DNA of 54,443 bases from an uncultured Eubacteriales bacterium (GTDB lineage: Bacteria; Bacillota; Clostridia; Oscillospirales; Oscillospiraceae), in contig UQSF01000014.1 in NCBI GenBank assembly GCA_900543625.1, positions 1-54,443 of the forward strand, written 5' to 3'. The notes beneath the pieces were generated by a model. That model was not told where the DNA came from and did no database searches. It worked only from the letters and a program-made list of their open reading frames with translations. Numbering within the stretch: the stretch's first letter is position 1; each line of letters opens with the position of its first letter. The position numbers were made by a program, and so were the translations under genes. This document shows, piece after piece, positions 43,743 through 51,941 of this stretch.

Positions 43743-44034
43743 ACAGCGCGCCCAGCTGCGCGGTCTGGCCGCGACGGAGGATACCATCGTCCACATTGGC
43801 AAGGGCGGCATCACCGACAACATTGTCACCCAGATGAACGACGCGCTCAAGGCGCGCGAGCTCGTCAAGGGGCGCGTGCTCGAAAACTCGCTTCTGACCG
43901 CGCGCGAGGCGTGCGACCAGCTTGCTGCGACCTGCCGCGCGGAACCTGTGCAGGTCATCGGCTCGAAATTCGTGCTCTATAAGCGCAACGAGCAAAAGCC
44001 GAAGATCGAGCTCGTGAAAAAGGCGAAGAAATGA
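43729..44034 (+). CDS. yhbY: CRM-domain RNA-binding protein YhbY
   Basis: 101 residues. Start LTSKQRAQLRGLAATEDTIV, then HIGKGGITDNIV (GxxG RNA-binding loop), ELVKGRVLENSLL and IGSKFVLYKRNEQKPKIEL, typical of the CRS1/YhbY fold. Associates with pre-50S ribosomes. Nested between rdgB and nadD with overlaps at both ends. Confidence 0.95.
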   Translation: MLTSKQRAQLRGLAATEDTIVHIGKGGITDNIVTQMNDALKARELVKGRVLENSLLTAREACDQLAATCRAEPVQVIGSKFVLYKRNEQKPKIELVKKAKK

Positions 44035-45218
44035 AGATCTGCATCTATGGCGGCAGCTTTAACCCGCCGCACCTTGGCCATACGGCGGCGCTGCGCGCCG
44101 TGCGCGCGGCAATCGAGCCGGATGTGACGCTCGTCATTCCGGACCGCATCCCGCCGCACAAAGAGCTCACACCGGGCAGCCCGGAGCCGTCGGAGCGCCT
44201 GCTCATGACGATGCTGGCCTTTTCCTCCGAGCCGGGGGTGGAGGTCTCCGACATGGAGCTGCACCGCTCCGGCAAGAGCTACACGGTCGACACCGTGCGC
44301 GAGCTGCGCGACTGCAATCCGGACGCGGAGCTGTACCTCGTCGTCGGCACGGATATGCTCACGACGTTTGAGCAGTGGCACGATTACCGCGCGCTGCTTG
44401 CGCAGGTCACGCTCGTCGCGCTTGCGCGCACAAGCGATGAGCACGCCGAGATTGAGCGCTTCAGTGCCTATCTGCGCGAGACGTACGGTGCGCGCGTCAT
44501 CGCGCTTCCGGCAGAGCCGATCCCGGTCACGAGCACGGACGTGCGCCGCCTGCTGCCGCAGCGGCGCGGCAGCGAGTATCTCGCCCCCGATGTGTACGCG
44601 CACATCATTCAGCAGCGGCTCTATGGCGCAAAGCCCGATCTCAACTGGCTGCGCGAACAGGCATATCCCATGCTCAAGCCGCGGCGCATCTCCCACGTCT
44701 GGGGCTGCGAGCACGAGGCGCGCCGACTCGCCGAGCGCTGGGGCTGCGACCCGGATGCTGCTGCCGAAGCCGGAATTTTACACGATTGCACGAAAAAATT
44801 CGAGCTATCTGACCAATTGCTATTGTCTGATAAATATGGTATCATAAACGACACGGTCGAAACGGCCAACACCAAGCTGCTGCACGCAAAAACCGGCGCT
44901 GCCGTGGCGCGGGTTCGTTTCGGCGTACCACCTGAGATAGAAAATGCCATCCGCTGGCACACGACGGGAAAACCCGATATGACCACGCTCGAAAAGGTCC
45001 TGTATATGGCCGACTACATCGAGCCTGCACGGGATTTTGACGGCGTGGACGAGCTGCGGCGCCTTGCTTACATCGATCTGGACGCGGCCATGGTACTCGG
45101 TCTGCAAATGAGCCTCGAGGATCTGCGCGCCGGCGGCATTACGCCGCACGAGAACACGGTGCAGGCATTAAACTGGTATCAAGGCAGGGGAAAAGGATAT
45201 GAAAAGACGACAGAATGA
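44031..45218 (+). CDS. Fusion of nicotinate-nucleotide adenylyltransferase (NadD) and YqeK-type HD hydrolase
   Basis: 395 residues. Residues 1 to about 198 are NadD: CIYGGSFNPPHLGHTAALRA (HxGH), PDRIPPHKE, YLVVGTDMLTTFEQWHDY, VTSTDVRRLL; it makes deamido-NAD. From about 205 a YqeK-like HD domain follows: RISHVWGCEHEARRLAERWG, AGILHDCTKKFE (HD), IRWHTTGKP, VLYMADYIEPARDF; YqeK proteins hydrolyse Ap4A symmetrically to ADP. The two are usually neighbouring separate genes in Firmicutes; here no stop or new ribosome binding site separates them. ATGA overlap with yhbY; overlaps the LCP gene by 20 bp. Confidence 0.92.
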   Translation: MKICIYGGSFNPPHLGHTAALRAVRAAIEPDVTLVIPDRIPPHKELTPGSPEPSERLLMTMLAFSSEPGVEVSDMELHRSGKSYTVDTVRELRDCNPDAELYLVVGTDMLTTFEQWHDYRALLAQVTLVALARTSDEHAEIERFSAYLRETYGARVIALPAEPIPVTSTDVRRLLPQRRGSEYLAPDVYAHIIQQRLYGAKPDLNWLREQAYPMLKPRRISHVWGCEHEARRLAERWGCDPDAAAEAGILHDCTKKFELSDQLLLSDKYGIINDTVETANTKLLHAKTGAAVARVRFGVPPEIENAIRWHTTGKPDMTTLEKVLYMADYIEPARDFDGVDELRRLAYIDLDAAMVLGLQMSLEDLRAGGITPHENTVQALNWYQGRGKGYEKTTE

Positions 45219-46389
45219 CGGCCGCTATCCGGATGACTATGCCGGCTATCAAAACGCGGGCTATGACGATGGATATGACGACGGCAGCGGCTTTCAGGAC
45301 GACCCGTTTTCCGAGACGTCCGCCGCGGCCAATCACCGCGTGAAGGCGCAGCAGGCACAGGATAAGCGCCGGAAGAAGAAAAAAGTGCGCATTGCGATCA
45401 TCGTGGTCGTTGTGCTGGCGCTGCTCGTGGGTGAGTTTATCGTACTGATGGATCACTGGGTCAGCCCGCCGAGCCTCAGCGGCGGCCTGAGCGACGGCAA
45501 CCCCGACGACGGCATTACCACCGATACCGAGGGACGCAAGAAGGGCTGCTATACCTTCCTGATCGCGGGCAAGGACCGCGCGGCCGGCCTGACGGATACC
45601 GTGCTCGTCGGTATGCTCGATACGGAGAACAAATCTCTGAAATACGTCAGCATTCCGCGTGACACGGCAGTGAACGTGGCCTACCGGCCCAAGAAAATGA
45701 ATCAGTACTATGCCGCAGCCGAAAACAACGGCAGAGACGGTGTGGAGGCAATGCTTGCCGGCGTGGAGAAGCTCCTCGGCTACCGGGTCGACAGCTATGC
45801 GATCTTTGATGTCGAGGTGTTTGTCGAGCTCATCGATGCCATGGGCGGCATCGACTTTGATGTCCCCGTGGATATGGACTATGAGGACTGGGGGCAGGAT
45901 CTGTCTATCCATGTGAGCAAGGGGTATCAGCACCTTGATGGCTATGAGGCCATGGGCGTGTTCCGCTTCCGCAATTCCTATGCCAACGGCGACATCGGCC
46001 GCATTGACGTGCAGCACCAGATGCTCAAGGCCATGACGAGTCAGTTTTTGAAGCTGCACAATATTCCGAATCTCAGCAAGCTTATTGATATCTATGAAAA
46101 GGAAGTCATCACGAATCTGTCTGCCGGCAACGTGATGTTCTACGTCAAGGAGTTTTTGAAGCTCGATGAGAGCGCCATTGGGTTTGAAACGATCCCGGCC
46201 AACTACAACGGCGTGAAAAACGGCATGTCCTATGTGTTTATCCACGTGGACGAATGGCTGGAGTATCTCAACACATGGCTCAACCCGTATACAACGGAGA
46301 TCACGGCCGCGAATGTGGACATTCTCTATGAGTCCAACGGGCAGGTCGTGGCCACCTCCGGCACGGTTCAGGGGCCGAACAAATGGTAA
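45199..46389 (+). CDS. LytR-CpsA-Psr (LCP) family protein
   Basis: 396 residues. A Tyr/Asp/Gly-rich cytosolic start, Lys-rich stop, one membrane segment (about 63-86, VRIAIIVVVVLALLVGEFIV), then the extracellular LCP domain: YTFLIAGKDRAAGLTDTVLV, KYVSIPRDTAVNV (catalytic Arg-Asp), DAMGGIDFDVPVDM, GYQHLDGYEAMGVFRFR, DIGRIDVQHQML. LCP enzymes transfer glycopolymers from lipid carriers to peptidoglycan. Common between yqeK and rsfS in Clostridia. Overlaps the nadD-yqeK gene. Confidence 0.93.
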   Translation: MKRRQNDGRYPDDYAGYQNAGYDDGYDDGSGFQDDPFSETSAAANHRVKAQQAQDKRRKKKKVRIAIIVVVVLALLVGEFIVLMDHWVSPPSLSGGLSDGNPDDGITTDTEGRKKGCYTFLIAGKDRAAGLTDTVLVGMLDTENKSLKYVSIPRDTAVNVAYRPKKMNQYYAAAENNGRDGVEAMLAGVEKLLGYRVDSYAIFDVEVFVELIDAMGGIDFDVPVDMDYEDWGQDLSIHVSKGYQHLDGYEAMGVFRFRNSYANGDIGRIDVQHQMLKAMTSQFLKLHNIPNLSKLIDIYEKEVITNLSAGNVMFYVKEFLKLDESAIGFETIPANYNGVKNGMSYVFIHVDEWLEYLNTWLNPYTTEITAANVDILYESNGQVVATSGTVQGPNKW

Positions 46390-46411
46390 CGAAAAGGAAG
46401 GATGTTTGCTT

Positions 46412-46768
46412 ATGATGCCTGCTAACGAGCTCGCCGCGGTCATTGTCAAGGCACTGGACGCGAAAAAGGGCGAGAATATTCAGCTGCTCAAGACCCGCGA
46501 CCTGACGACGCTGGCGGACTATTTCGTCATCTGCACGGCCGGCTCTTCGACCCACGTCAAGACGCTGACCGACGCCGTGGAAGCGGCGGCGGATGCGGTG
46601 GATGAACCGGTCCTGCGCCGTGAAGGACACCGCAGCGGCAGCTGGGTGCTGCTCGACTATGGCTGCGTGATCGTGCACGTGTTTCAGGATGAAGCGCGCA
46701 AGTTCTACGATCTGGAGCGCCTGTGGAGCGATGCCGAGGTCATTGACATCACCGGCATGCGCGCCTGA
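46412..46768 (+). CDS. rsfS: Ribosomal silencing factor RsfS
   Basis: 118 residues from ATG 46412 (AAGGAAGGAT upstream; ATG 46415 is a close alternative). LADYFVICTAGSSTHVKTLT, EGHRSGSWVLLDYGCVIVHVF and ARKFYDLERLW are the RsfS signature. Binds L14 and blocks subunit joining when nutrients are low. Usual place before leuS. Confidence 0.95.
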   Translation: MMPANELAAVIVKALDAKKGENIQLLKTRDLTTLADYFVICTAGSSTHVKTLTDAVEAAADAVDEPVLRREGHRSGSWVLLDYGCVIVHVFQDEARKFYDLERLWSDAEVIDITGMRA

Positions 46769-46775
46769 GCCCACA

Positions 46776-46826
46776 GTAACCGTTCGGGGCGGTCATCACG
46801 CCGCCCCGCTTACCAGTTTTTGATTT
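46776..46826 (+). terminator. Weak terminator or attenuating hairpin before leuS
   Basis: CGGGGCGG (46785-46792) pairs with CCGCCCCG (46801-46808), with outer GTAA/TTAC pairing; the first T-run begins several bases after the stem. There is no T-box specifier or antiterminator sequence in this 79-bp gap. Confidence 0.45.
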
Positions 46827-46847
46827 TTTCAGAGAGAAGTGAACGCT

Positions 46848-49274
46848 ATGAAGTATGATTTTCAGGCAATCGAGAAAAAATGGCAGGCGCGCTGGGAGAC
46901 GGAAAAGCCGTTCGCGGCCGTCACCGGTGATCCGCGCCCGAAGTTTTATGGGCTGATCGAGTTTCCGTATCCCTCCGGACAGGGGCTGCACGTCGGCCAT
47001 CCGCGCCCGTTCACGGCGATGGACATCATCTGCCGCAAGCGCCGGATGCAGGGCTACAATGTCCTGTTCCCGATCGGATTTGATGCGTTTGGTCTGCCGA
47101 CCGAGAACTATGCCATCAAAAACCACATCCATCCTGCCATTGTCACGAAAAACAACATTGCAAACTTCACCAAGCAGCTCAAGATGCTTGGCTACAGCTT
47201 TGACTGGGACCGCGCGGTCGACACGACCGACCCGTCCTACTATAAGTGGACACAGTGGATCTTCCTGCAGATGTTCAAGCACGGTCTGGCCTATAAGACC
47301 ACCATGCCGGTCAACTGGTGCACGAGCTGCAAGTGCGTGCTGGCAAACGAAGAGGTCGTCAACGGTGTTTGCGAGCGCTGCGGCAGCGAGGTCGTGCGCA
47401 AGGAGAAGAGCCAGTGGATGCTCGCCATCACGAAGTACGCCCAGCGCCTGATCGACGATCTGGATGATGTGGATTACATCGAGCGCGTCAAGATCCAGCA
47501 GCGTAACTGGATCGGCCGCTCCACCGGTGCCGAGATCACGTTCAAGACCAACGTCGGTGACGACATCACGGTCTACACCACCCGTGCCGACACGCTCTTC
47601 GGCACGACGTACATGGTCATTTCGCCTGAGCACCCGCTGCTCAAGCAGTGGCAGCCGCACATCGCCAACTGGGACGCCGTCGCCGCCTATCAGGAAGAGG
47701 CTGCGCACAAGTCCGACTTCGAGCGCGGCGAGCTCAACAAGGAAAAGACCGGTGTCCGTCTCGAGGGCATCGAGGTCATGAACCCCGTGACGCACAAGGC
47801 GCTGCCCATGTTTGTTTCCGACTACGTCCTTATGGGCTATGGCACCGGCATCGTCATGGGCGTTCCGGGCCACGACCAGCGCGACTGGGAGTTTGCCACG
47901 AAGTTCGGCCTGCCGATCGTCGAGGTCGTCGCCGGCGGCGACGTGACAAAGGAGGCCTTTGTCGCCAAGGACGACAGCGCCGTCATGGTCAACTCCGGCT
48001 TCCTCAACGGCATGACCGTCAAAGAGGCCATCCCCGCCATGAAGAAATACGTCGTGGAGCAGGGCATCGGCAAGGAGCAGGTCAACTACAAGCTGCGCGA
48101 CTGGGTCTTCAGCCGCCAGCGCTACTGGGGCGAGCCGATCCCGCTCGTCAACTGCCCGAAGTGCGGCTGGGTGCCGATCCCGGAGGATCAGCTTCCGCTC
48201 GTGCTGCCGCAGGTGGACAGCTATGAGCCCACCGATGACGGCGAGAGCCCGCTGAGCAAGATGACCGACTGGGTCAACACCACCTGCCCGCAGTGCGGCG
48301 GTCCCGCCAAGCGTGAGACCGACACCATGCCGCAGTGGGCCGGCTCGAGCTGGTACTTCCTGCGCTACATGGATCCGCACAACGACAAGGCGCTCGCCTC
48401 CAAGGAGGCTCTGGATTACTGGAGCCCGGTCGACTGGTACAACGGCGGCATGGAGCACACCACGCTCCACCTGCTCTACAGCCGCTTCTGGCATAAGTTC
48501 CTGTATGACATCGGCGTCGTGCCGACCAAGGAGCCGTATCAGAAGCGCACCAGCCACGGCATGATCCTCGGCGAGGGCGGCGAGAAGATGTCGAAGTCCC
48601 GCGGCAACGTCGTCAACCCCAATGATATCGTCGATCAGTACGGCGCAGATACCATGCGCCTGCACATCATGTTCATCGGCGACTTTGAGAAGGCCGTTAC
48701 CTGGTCGAACGAGGCCGTCAAGGGCTCGAAGCGCTTCCTCGACCGTGTCTGGAATCTCGGCGAGAGCTGTACGGACGACCCCGGGATCTCGTCCAAGAAC
48801 GAGGCGGTCATCCACAAGACCGTCAAGAAGGTCACCGAGGATATCGATGAGCTGAAGATGAATACCGCAATCGCGGCCATGATGAGCATGGTCAATGAGT
48901 TTGCGGCCAACGGCTGCACGAAGGGCGACATGGAGCAGCTGCTGCTCCTGCTCAGCCCGTTTGCGCCGCACATCGTCGAGGAGATCTGGGAGCGGCTCGG
49001 CTTTGCCGCCAAGTACGGCAAAATGTGCTGCCAGTGTGACTGGCCGACGTATGACGAGACCAAGACCGTCGACACGACCGTCACCATGGCCGTGCAGGTG
49101 CTCGGCAAGCTCAAGGGCACCGTCACCGTGCCGAAGGACAGCGACCAGCAGACCGTTGTTGACGCTGCCATGGCGCTCGACAAGGTGCAGCGCCAGATGG
49201 ACGGCATGCAGATCGTCAAAGTCATTCACGTTCCGAACAAATTGGTCAATTTGATTTTGAAGCCGAAGGCATAA
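46848..49274 (+). CDS. leuS: Leucine-tRNA ligase
   Basis: 808 residues from ATG 46848 (an upstream GTG at 46839 has no good site). HIGH motif as HVGH in FPYPSGQGLHVGHPRPFTAM, CP1 editing domain (DDITVYTTRADTLFGTTYMV, YGTGIVMGVPGHDQRDWEFA), KMSKS in EGGEKMSKSRGNVVNP, and the C-terminal LeuRS tail. A zinc-type CxxC insert is visible (NWCTSCKCVLANEE and CERCGS). Charges tRNA-Leu. No T-box leader was found. Followed by the rpsU promoter. Confidence 0.97.
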   Translation: MKYDFQAIEKKWQARWETEKPFAAVTGDPRPKFYGLIEFPYPSGQGLHVGHPRPFTAMDIICRKRRMQGYNVLFPIGFDAFGLPTENYAIKNHIHPAIVTKNNIANFTKQLKMLGYSFDWDRAVDTTDPSYYKWTQWIFLQMFKHGLAYKTTMPVNWCTSCKCVLANEEVVNGVCERCGSEVVRKEKSQWMLAITKYAQRLIDDLDDVDYIERVKIQQRNWIGRSTGAEITFKTNVGDDITVYTTRADTLFGTTYMVISPEHPLLKQWQPHIANWDAVAAYQEEAAHKSDFERGELNKEKTGVRLEGIEVMNPVTHKALPMFVSDYVLMGYGTGIVMGVPGHDQRDWEFATKFGLPIVEVVAGGDVTKEAFVAKDDSAVMVNSGFLNGMTVKEAIPAMKKYVVEQGIGKEQVNYKLRDWVFSRQRYWGEPIPLVNCPKCGWVPIPEDQLPLVLPQVDSYEPTDDGESPLSKMTDWVNTTCPQCGGPAKRETDTMPQWAGSSWYFLRYMDPHNDKALASKEALDYWSPVDWYNGGMEHTTLHLLYSRFWHKFLYDIGVVPTKEPYQKRTSHGMILGEGGEKMSKSRGNVVNPNDIVDQYGADTMRLHIMFIGDFEKAVTWSNEAVKGSKRFLDRVWNLGESCTDDPGISSKNEAVIHKTVKKVTEDIDELKMNTAIAAMMSMVNEFAANGCTKGDMEQLLLLLSPFAPHIVEEIWERLGFAAKYGKMCCQCDWPTYDETKTVDTTVTMAVQVLGKLKGTVTVPKDSDQQTVVDAAMALDKVQRQMDGMQIVKVIHVPNKLVNLILKPKA

Positions 49275-49281
49275 GTTCGTC

Positions 49282-49310
49282 TTGACATTCGGCGTGATAG
49301 CAATTATAAT
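49282..49310 (+). promoter_or_regulatory. rpsU promoter, perfect consensus
   Basis: TTGACA (49282-49287), 17-bp spacer, TATAAT (49305-49310): all twelve consensus bases at ideal spacing. Leader of about 60 nt. Confidence 0.9.
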
Positions 49311-49378
49311 GTTAACGCTAAAGCCATGCATGATGGCCCTTGAAGCGCCGCGAGGCGTATTTGGAGGGAGGGAATAAA

Positions 49379-49564
49379 ATGTCTGAAATCTACGTCAAGG
49401 AGAATGAGTCTCTGGACAATGCGCTCAAGAGATTTAAGCGCAGCTGTGCCAAGGCCGGCGTCATGTCCGATCTGCGCCGCAAGGAGTACTACCAGAGCCC
49501 CAGCGTGCGTCGCCGCAAAAAGTCGGAGGCCGCTCGTAAGAACAAGAACAAGCGCTACTACTAA
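49379..49564 (+). CDS. rpsU: 30S ribosomal protein S21
   Basis: 61 residues from ATG 49379, eight bases after TTGGAGGGAGGG; an earlier in-frame TTG at 49340 is not used. MSEIYVKENESLDNALKRFK and KAGVMSDLRRKEYYQSPS with the Arg/Lys-rich tail are S21. Small basic protein that helps 30S initiation by Shine-Dalgarno pairing. Monocistronic with a perfect promoter and its own terminator. Confidence 0.97.
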   Translation: MSEIYVKENESLDNALKRFKRSCAKAGVMSDLRRKEYYQSPSVRRRKKSEAARKNKNKRYY

Positions 49565-49570
49565 GTCATA

Positions 49571-49605
49571 AAAAATCCTGCATCCTCGGATGCAGGATTT
49601 TTTCT
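49571..49605. terminator. Bidirectional terminator, rpsU and prolyl-tRNA editing gene
   Basis: A 14-bp stem (49571-49584 with 49589-49602, CTCG loop) with T-runs on both strands; the flanking genes converge. Confidence 0.9.
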
Positions 49606-49613
49606 TTTTGGTC

Positions 49614-50177
49614 TCAGGCTTCCGGTGCGTATACCGGCAGGTCGACATACGTCGGCGCGTGCGCCAGCGCCGGGATGAGCACGCCGACGGCGTCCGCCAT
49701 ACGCAGCTTGAGCGTGGATGTGTTGATGCACGGGTGGCAGCAGAGGTACGCGTCGTCCAGCAGGTCACGGTCGATGAGCAGCCGCACGTGCGCATCGCGG
49801 TCATTCATCAGACCCAGCACGCTCACAGAGCCGGGCGTGATATCCAGCAGCTCAAGCATATGCTCCGGGGAGGCAAACGACAGCCGCGCGCTGCCGATCT
49901 GGTGCGAGAGATCCTTTGTGCGAAACGGCTTATGTCCCGGCATCAGCAGCAGGTAAAACGCCGTCTGCTGCCGGTTCGTGAGAAAGAGGTTCTTGCAGAT
50001 CCCCGCACCCAGCACCTGCTCCACGGCGGCGCAGGCCTCGATCGTGTCGGCAGCATCGTGATCGACGCGATCATAGCTCAGCCCCAGACGGTCGAGCAGG
50101 TCGTAGCAGCGCAGCTCCTTGTCGAGCCGGTTCGTGTCCTCGGCCCGGCCGTGATATACGGTTTGGTCAACAAACAT
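49614..50177 (-). CDS. Prolyl-tRNA editing protein (YbaK/ProX family, PrdX-like)
   Basis: 187 residues from ATG 50177 (AAGGAGTGAC upstream on the minus strand). The YbaK fold is seen from the N-terminus: YDLLDRLGLSYDRVDHDAA, KNLFLTNRQQTAFYLLLMPG (conserved Lys-Asn-Leu-Phe-Leu), LSFASPEHMLELLDITPGSVSVLGLMND (conserved Gly-Ser-Val) and the final HPCINTSTLKL (His-Pro-Asn-Thr-Thr-like loop). Clears Ala or a similar amino acid from mischarged tRNA-Pro in trans. Stands alone between two divergent or convergent neighbours. Specificity class is inferred. Confidence 0.88.
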   Translation of the reverse strand: MFVDQTVYHGRAEDTNRLDKELRCYDLLDRLGLSYDRVDHDAADTIEACAAVEQVLGAGICKNLFLTNRQQTAFYLLLMPGHKPFRTKDLSHQIGSARLSFASPEHMLELLDITPGSVSVLGLMNDRDAHVRLLIDRDLLDDAYLCCHPCINTSTLKLRMADAVGVLIPALAHAPTYVDLPVYAPEA

Positions 50178-50202
50178 GGTGTCACTCCTTGAATAGCAGT
50201 CT

Positions 50203-50237
50203 GCCGCTATTATAGCGGCTTTGCACTGCAGGTTCAA
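50203..50237 (-). promoter_or_regulatory. Promoter of the prolyl-tRNA editing gene with palindrome over the -10
   Basis: On the minus strand TTGAAC (50237-50232), 17-bp spacer, perfect TATAAT (50214-50209). The -10 lies inside a perfect 8-bp inverted repeat, GCCGCTAT-T-ATAGCGGC (50203-50219), which could be an operator. Confidence 0.7.
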
Positions 50238-50252
50238 GTCCCGCGCAGACGG

Positions 50253-50281
50253 TTGACACATCGGGTCAAAATGAGTACAAT
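50253..50281 (+). promoter_or_regulatory. Promoter of the HAD phosphatase gene
   Basis: TTGACA (50253-50258), 17-bp spacer, TACAAT (50276-50281). Back to back with the minus promoter at 50209-50237. Confidence 0.75.
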
Positions 50282-50315
50282 ATATGCTGTGAAATTGTGC
50301 AGAAAGGGATTTTTC

Positions 50316-51140
50316 ATGGCCTATCAGCTCATCGCCGTCGATATGGACGGCACGTTGCTCAACTCAAAAAAAGAGATCACGCCGCGCACGGCCGCCGCTG
50401 TGACGCAGGCGCTTGCGCGCGGATACCATGTCGTCATGGCGACCGGGCGCTGCTACCGGCAGATCGCGCCGTATATGCGCGGGTTCCCGGCCATGCGCTA
50501 TGCCATCACGTCCAGCGGCGCGGCCGTGGCTGACTGTATGGAAAACCGCATCATCTCGTCACAGAACATCGCTGCCGATACGGCGGCGAGCGTTATGCGC
50601 GCGTTTGTCGGGCTTGACGGCTTTCCGATCATCTTTTCCAACGGCGAGGCCCTCTATCGTCCGGAGCTGCTCAATGACCCGCAGCATTTCGGCATGGACG
50701 CCTATGTGGATAATTTCAAGGCCAACGGCACGGCCGCCGAGGAGATGGAGCGCAGCTTCCTTGCCGCGCCTTACCCGGTCGAGAAGCTCGACTTTTACTT
50801 TACGGACGCGGCCGAGCGCGCCAAGTTCCTCGCGCGCGTGCAGGGTGCGCCCGCATGGGTCGTCCCGTGTGAGAGCGCGGGCGTGGAGGTCAATGCCACC
50901 GGCGTCGACAAGGGCAGCGGCCTGCAGGCGCTGTGCCGGTGTCTGAACATCCCGGTCAGCGCGGCGATCGCCATCGGCGACTCGGAAAACGACTGCCCGA
51001 TGCTGCGCGACGCGGGGCTGCCGCTCGCTATGGGCAACGCCATTGACGATGTGAAGGCGGCGTCGGAGTATATCATGCCCGACTGCGACCATGACGGTGT
51101 GGCCGAGGCCATTGAACGCTTTCTGCTCGCGCAGCGTTGA
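50316..51140 (+). CDS. Cof-type HAD-IIB phosphatase
   Basis: 274 residues from ATG 50316 (AGAAAGGGA upstream). Motif 1 AVDMDGTLLNSKKEITPRT (nucleophile Asp and acid Asp), motif 2 ITSSGAAV, motif 3 Lys in GVDKGSGLQALCR, motif 4 AIGDSENDCPMLRDAG. Cof enzymes dephosphorylate sugar phosphates, flavin nucleotides or pyridoxal phosphate; the substrate here is open. Independent transcription unit. Confidence 0.92.
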   Translation: MAYQLIAVDMDGTLLNSKKEITPRTAAAVTQALARGYHVVMATGRCYRQIAPYMRGFPAMRYAITSSGAAVADCMENRIISSQNIAADTAASVMRAFVGLDGFPIIFSNGEALYRPELLNDPQHFGMDAYVDNFKANGTAAEEMERSFLAAPYPVEKLDFYFTDAAERAKFLARVQGAPAWVVPCESAGVEVNATGVDKGSGLQALCRCLNIPVSAAIAIGDSENDCPMLRDAGLPLAMGNAIDDVKAASEYIMPDCDHDGVAEAIERFLLAQR

Positions 51141-51165
51141 CCCGCCGCGCGAAGCGTTGTATGAT
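51137..51165 (+). promoter_or_regulatory. Promoter of the sirtuin gene
   Basis: TTGACC (51137-51142), 17-bp spacer, TATGAT (51160-51165). The -35 overlaps the stop codon of the HAD phosphatase gene. Confidence 0.6.
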
Positions 51166-51209
51166 AAAGCGTGGCCGTTTACGGCCGGATTTTATAGGAG
51201 GCGGAGTTC

Positions 51210-51923
51210 ATGGATAACATTCAGCAGCTCAAACAGTGGATCGAAGACAGTGACCGGATCGTGTTTTTCGGCGGCGCCGGTGTCTCAACCGAGAGCGGCA
51301 TTCCGGATTTTCGCAGTGTGGACGGCCTCTATAACCAGAAGTATGACTATCCGCCCGAGACGATTCTGAGCCACTCGTTTTTCATGGCGCACCCGGAGGA
51401 ATACTACAAATTCCACCGGGACAAGCTCGTTGTGGACGGCGCCAAGCCCAACCGTGCGCATCTGCGCCTTGCCGAGCTGGAGCGCGAGGGGAAGCTGCAG
51501 GCCGTCATCACGCAGAATATCGACGGGCTGCATCAGGCGGCCGGGAGCAAGAATGTGCTCGAGCTGCACGGCAGCATCCACCGCTGCTACTGTATGCGCT
51601 GCGGCCGGCCGTACCCGGCGGAGCGTGTCAACCACGGCACCGGCGTGCCGCACTGTGACTGCGGCGGCATCATCCGGCCGGACATCGTGTTTTATGAGGA
51701 ATGTCTGGATGAGGACGTTCTGTCCAAGTCCATCCGCTATATCCGCGAGGCGGAGGTGCTCATCGTCGGCGGTACGTCGCTGGCCGTGTACCCCGCGGCG
51801 GGACTTTTGAATTACTATTCCGGGCATAAGCTGGTGCTCATCAACCGCAGCGCCACGCCGTATGACGCGCAGGCGGATCTCATCATCCATGAGAAGATTG
51901 GCAAAGTCTTTGCTCAGGTATAA
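51210..51923 (+). CDS. cobB: NAD-dependent protein deacylase (sirtuin)
   Basis: 237 residues. VFFGGAGVSTESGIPDFRS (NAD pocket), TQNIDGLHQAAGS, catalytic His in VLELHGSIHRCYCMRCG, and the four zinc Cys (CYCMRCG and CDCGGIIRPDIV). Removes acyl groups from lysine using NAD. Followed 18 bp later by a TagA-type glycosyltransferase; no functional link is evident. Acyl preference cannot be read. Confidence 0.94.
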   Translation: MDNIQQLKQWIEDSDRIVFFGGAGVSTESGIPDFRSVDGLYNQKYDYPPETILSHSFFMAHPEEYYKFHRDKLVVDGAKPNRAHLRLAELEREGKLQAVITQNIDGLHQAAGSKNVLELHGSIHRCYCMRCGRPYPAERVNHGTGVPHCDCGGIIRPDIVFYEECLDEDVLSKSIRYIREAEVLIVGGTSLAVYPAAGLLNYYSGHKLVLINRSATPYDAQADLIIHEKIGKVFAQV

Positions 51924-51941
51924 CGGAGGAAACAGGTTTTC

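Noticed and set aside
46769..46847. T-box riboswitch before leuS
   Set aside because: The gap is 79 bp, too short for a T-box, and no specifier loop or antiterminator sequence is present.
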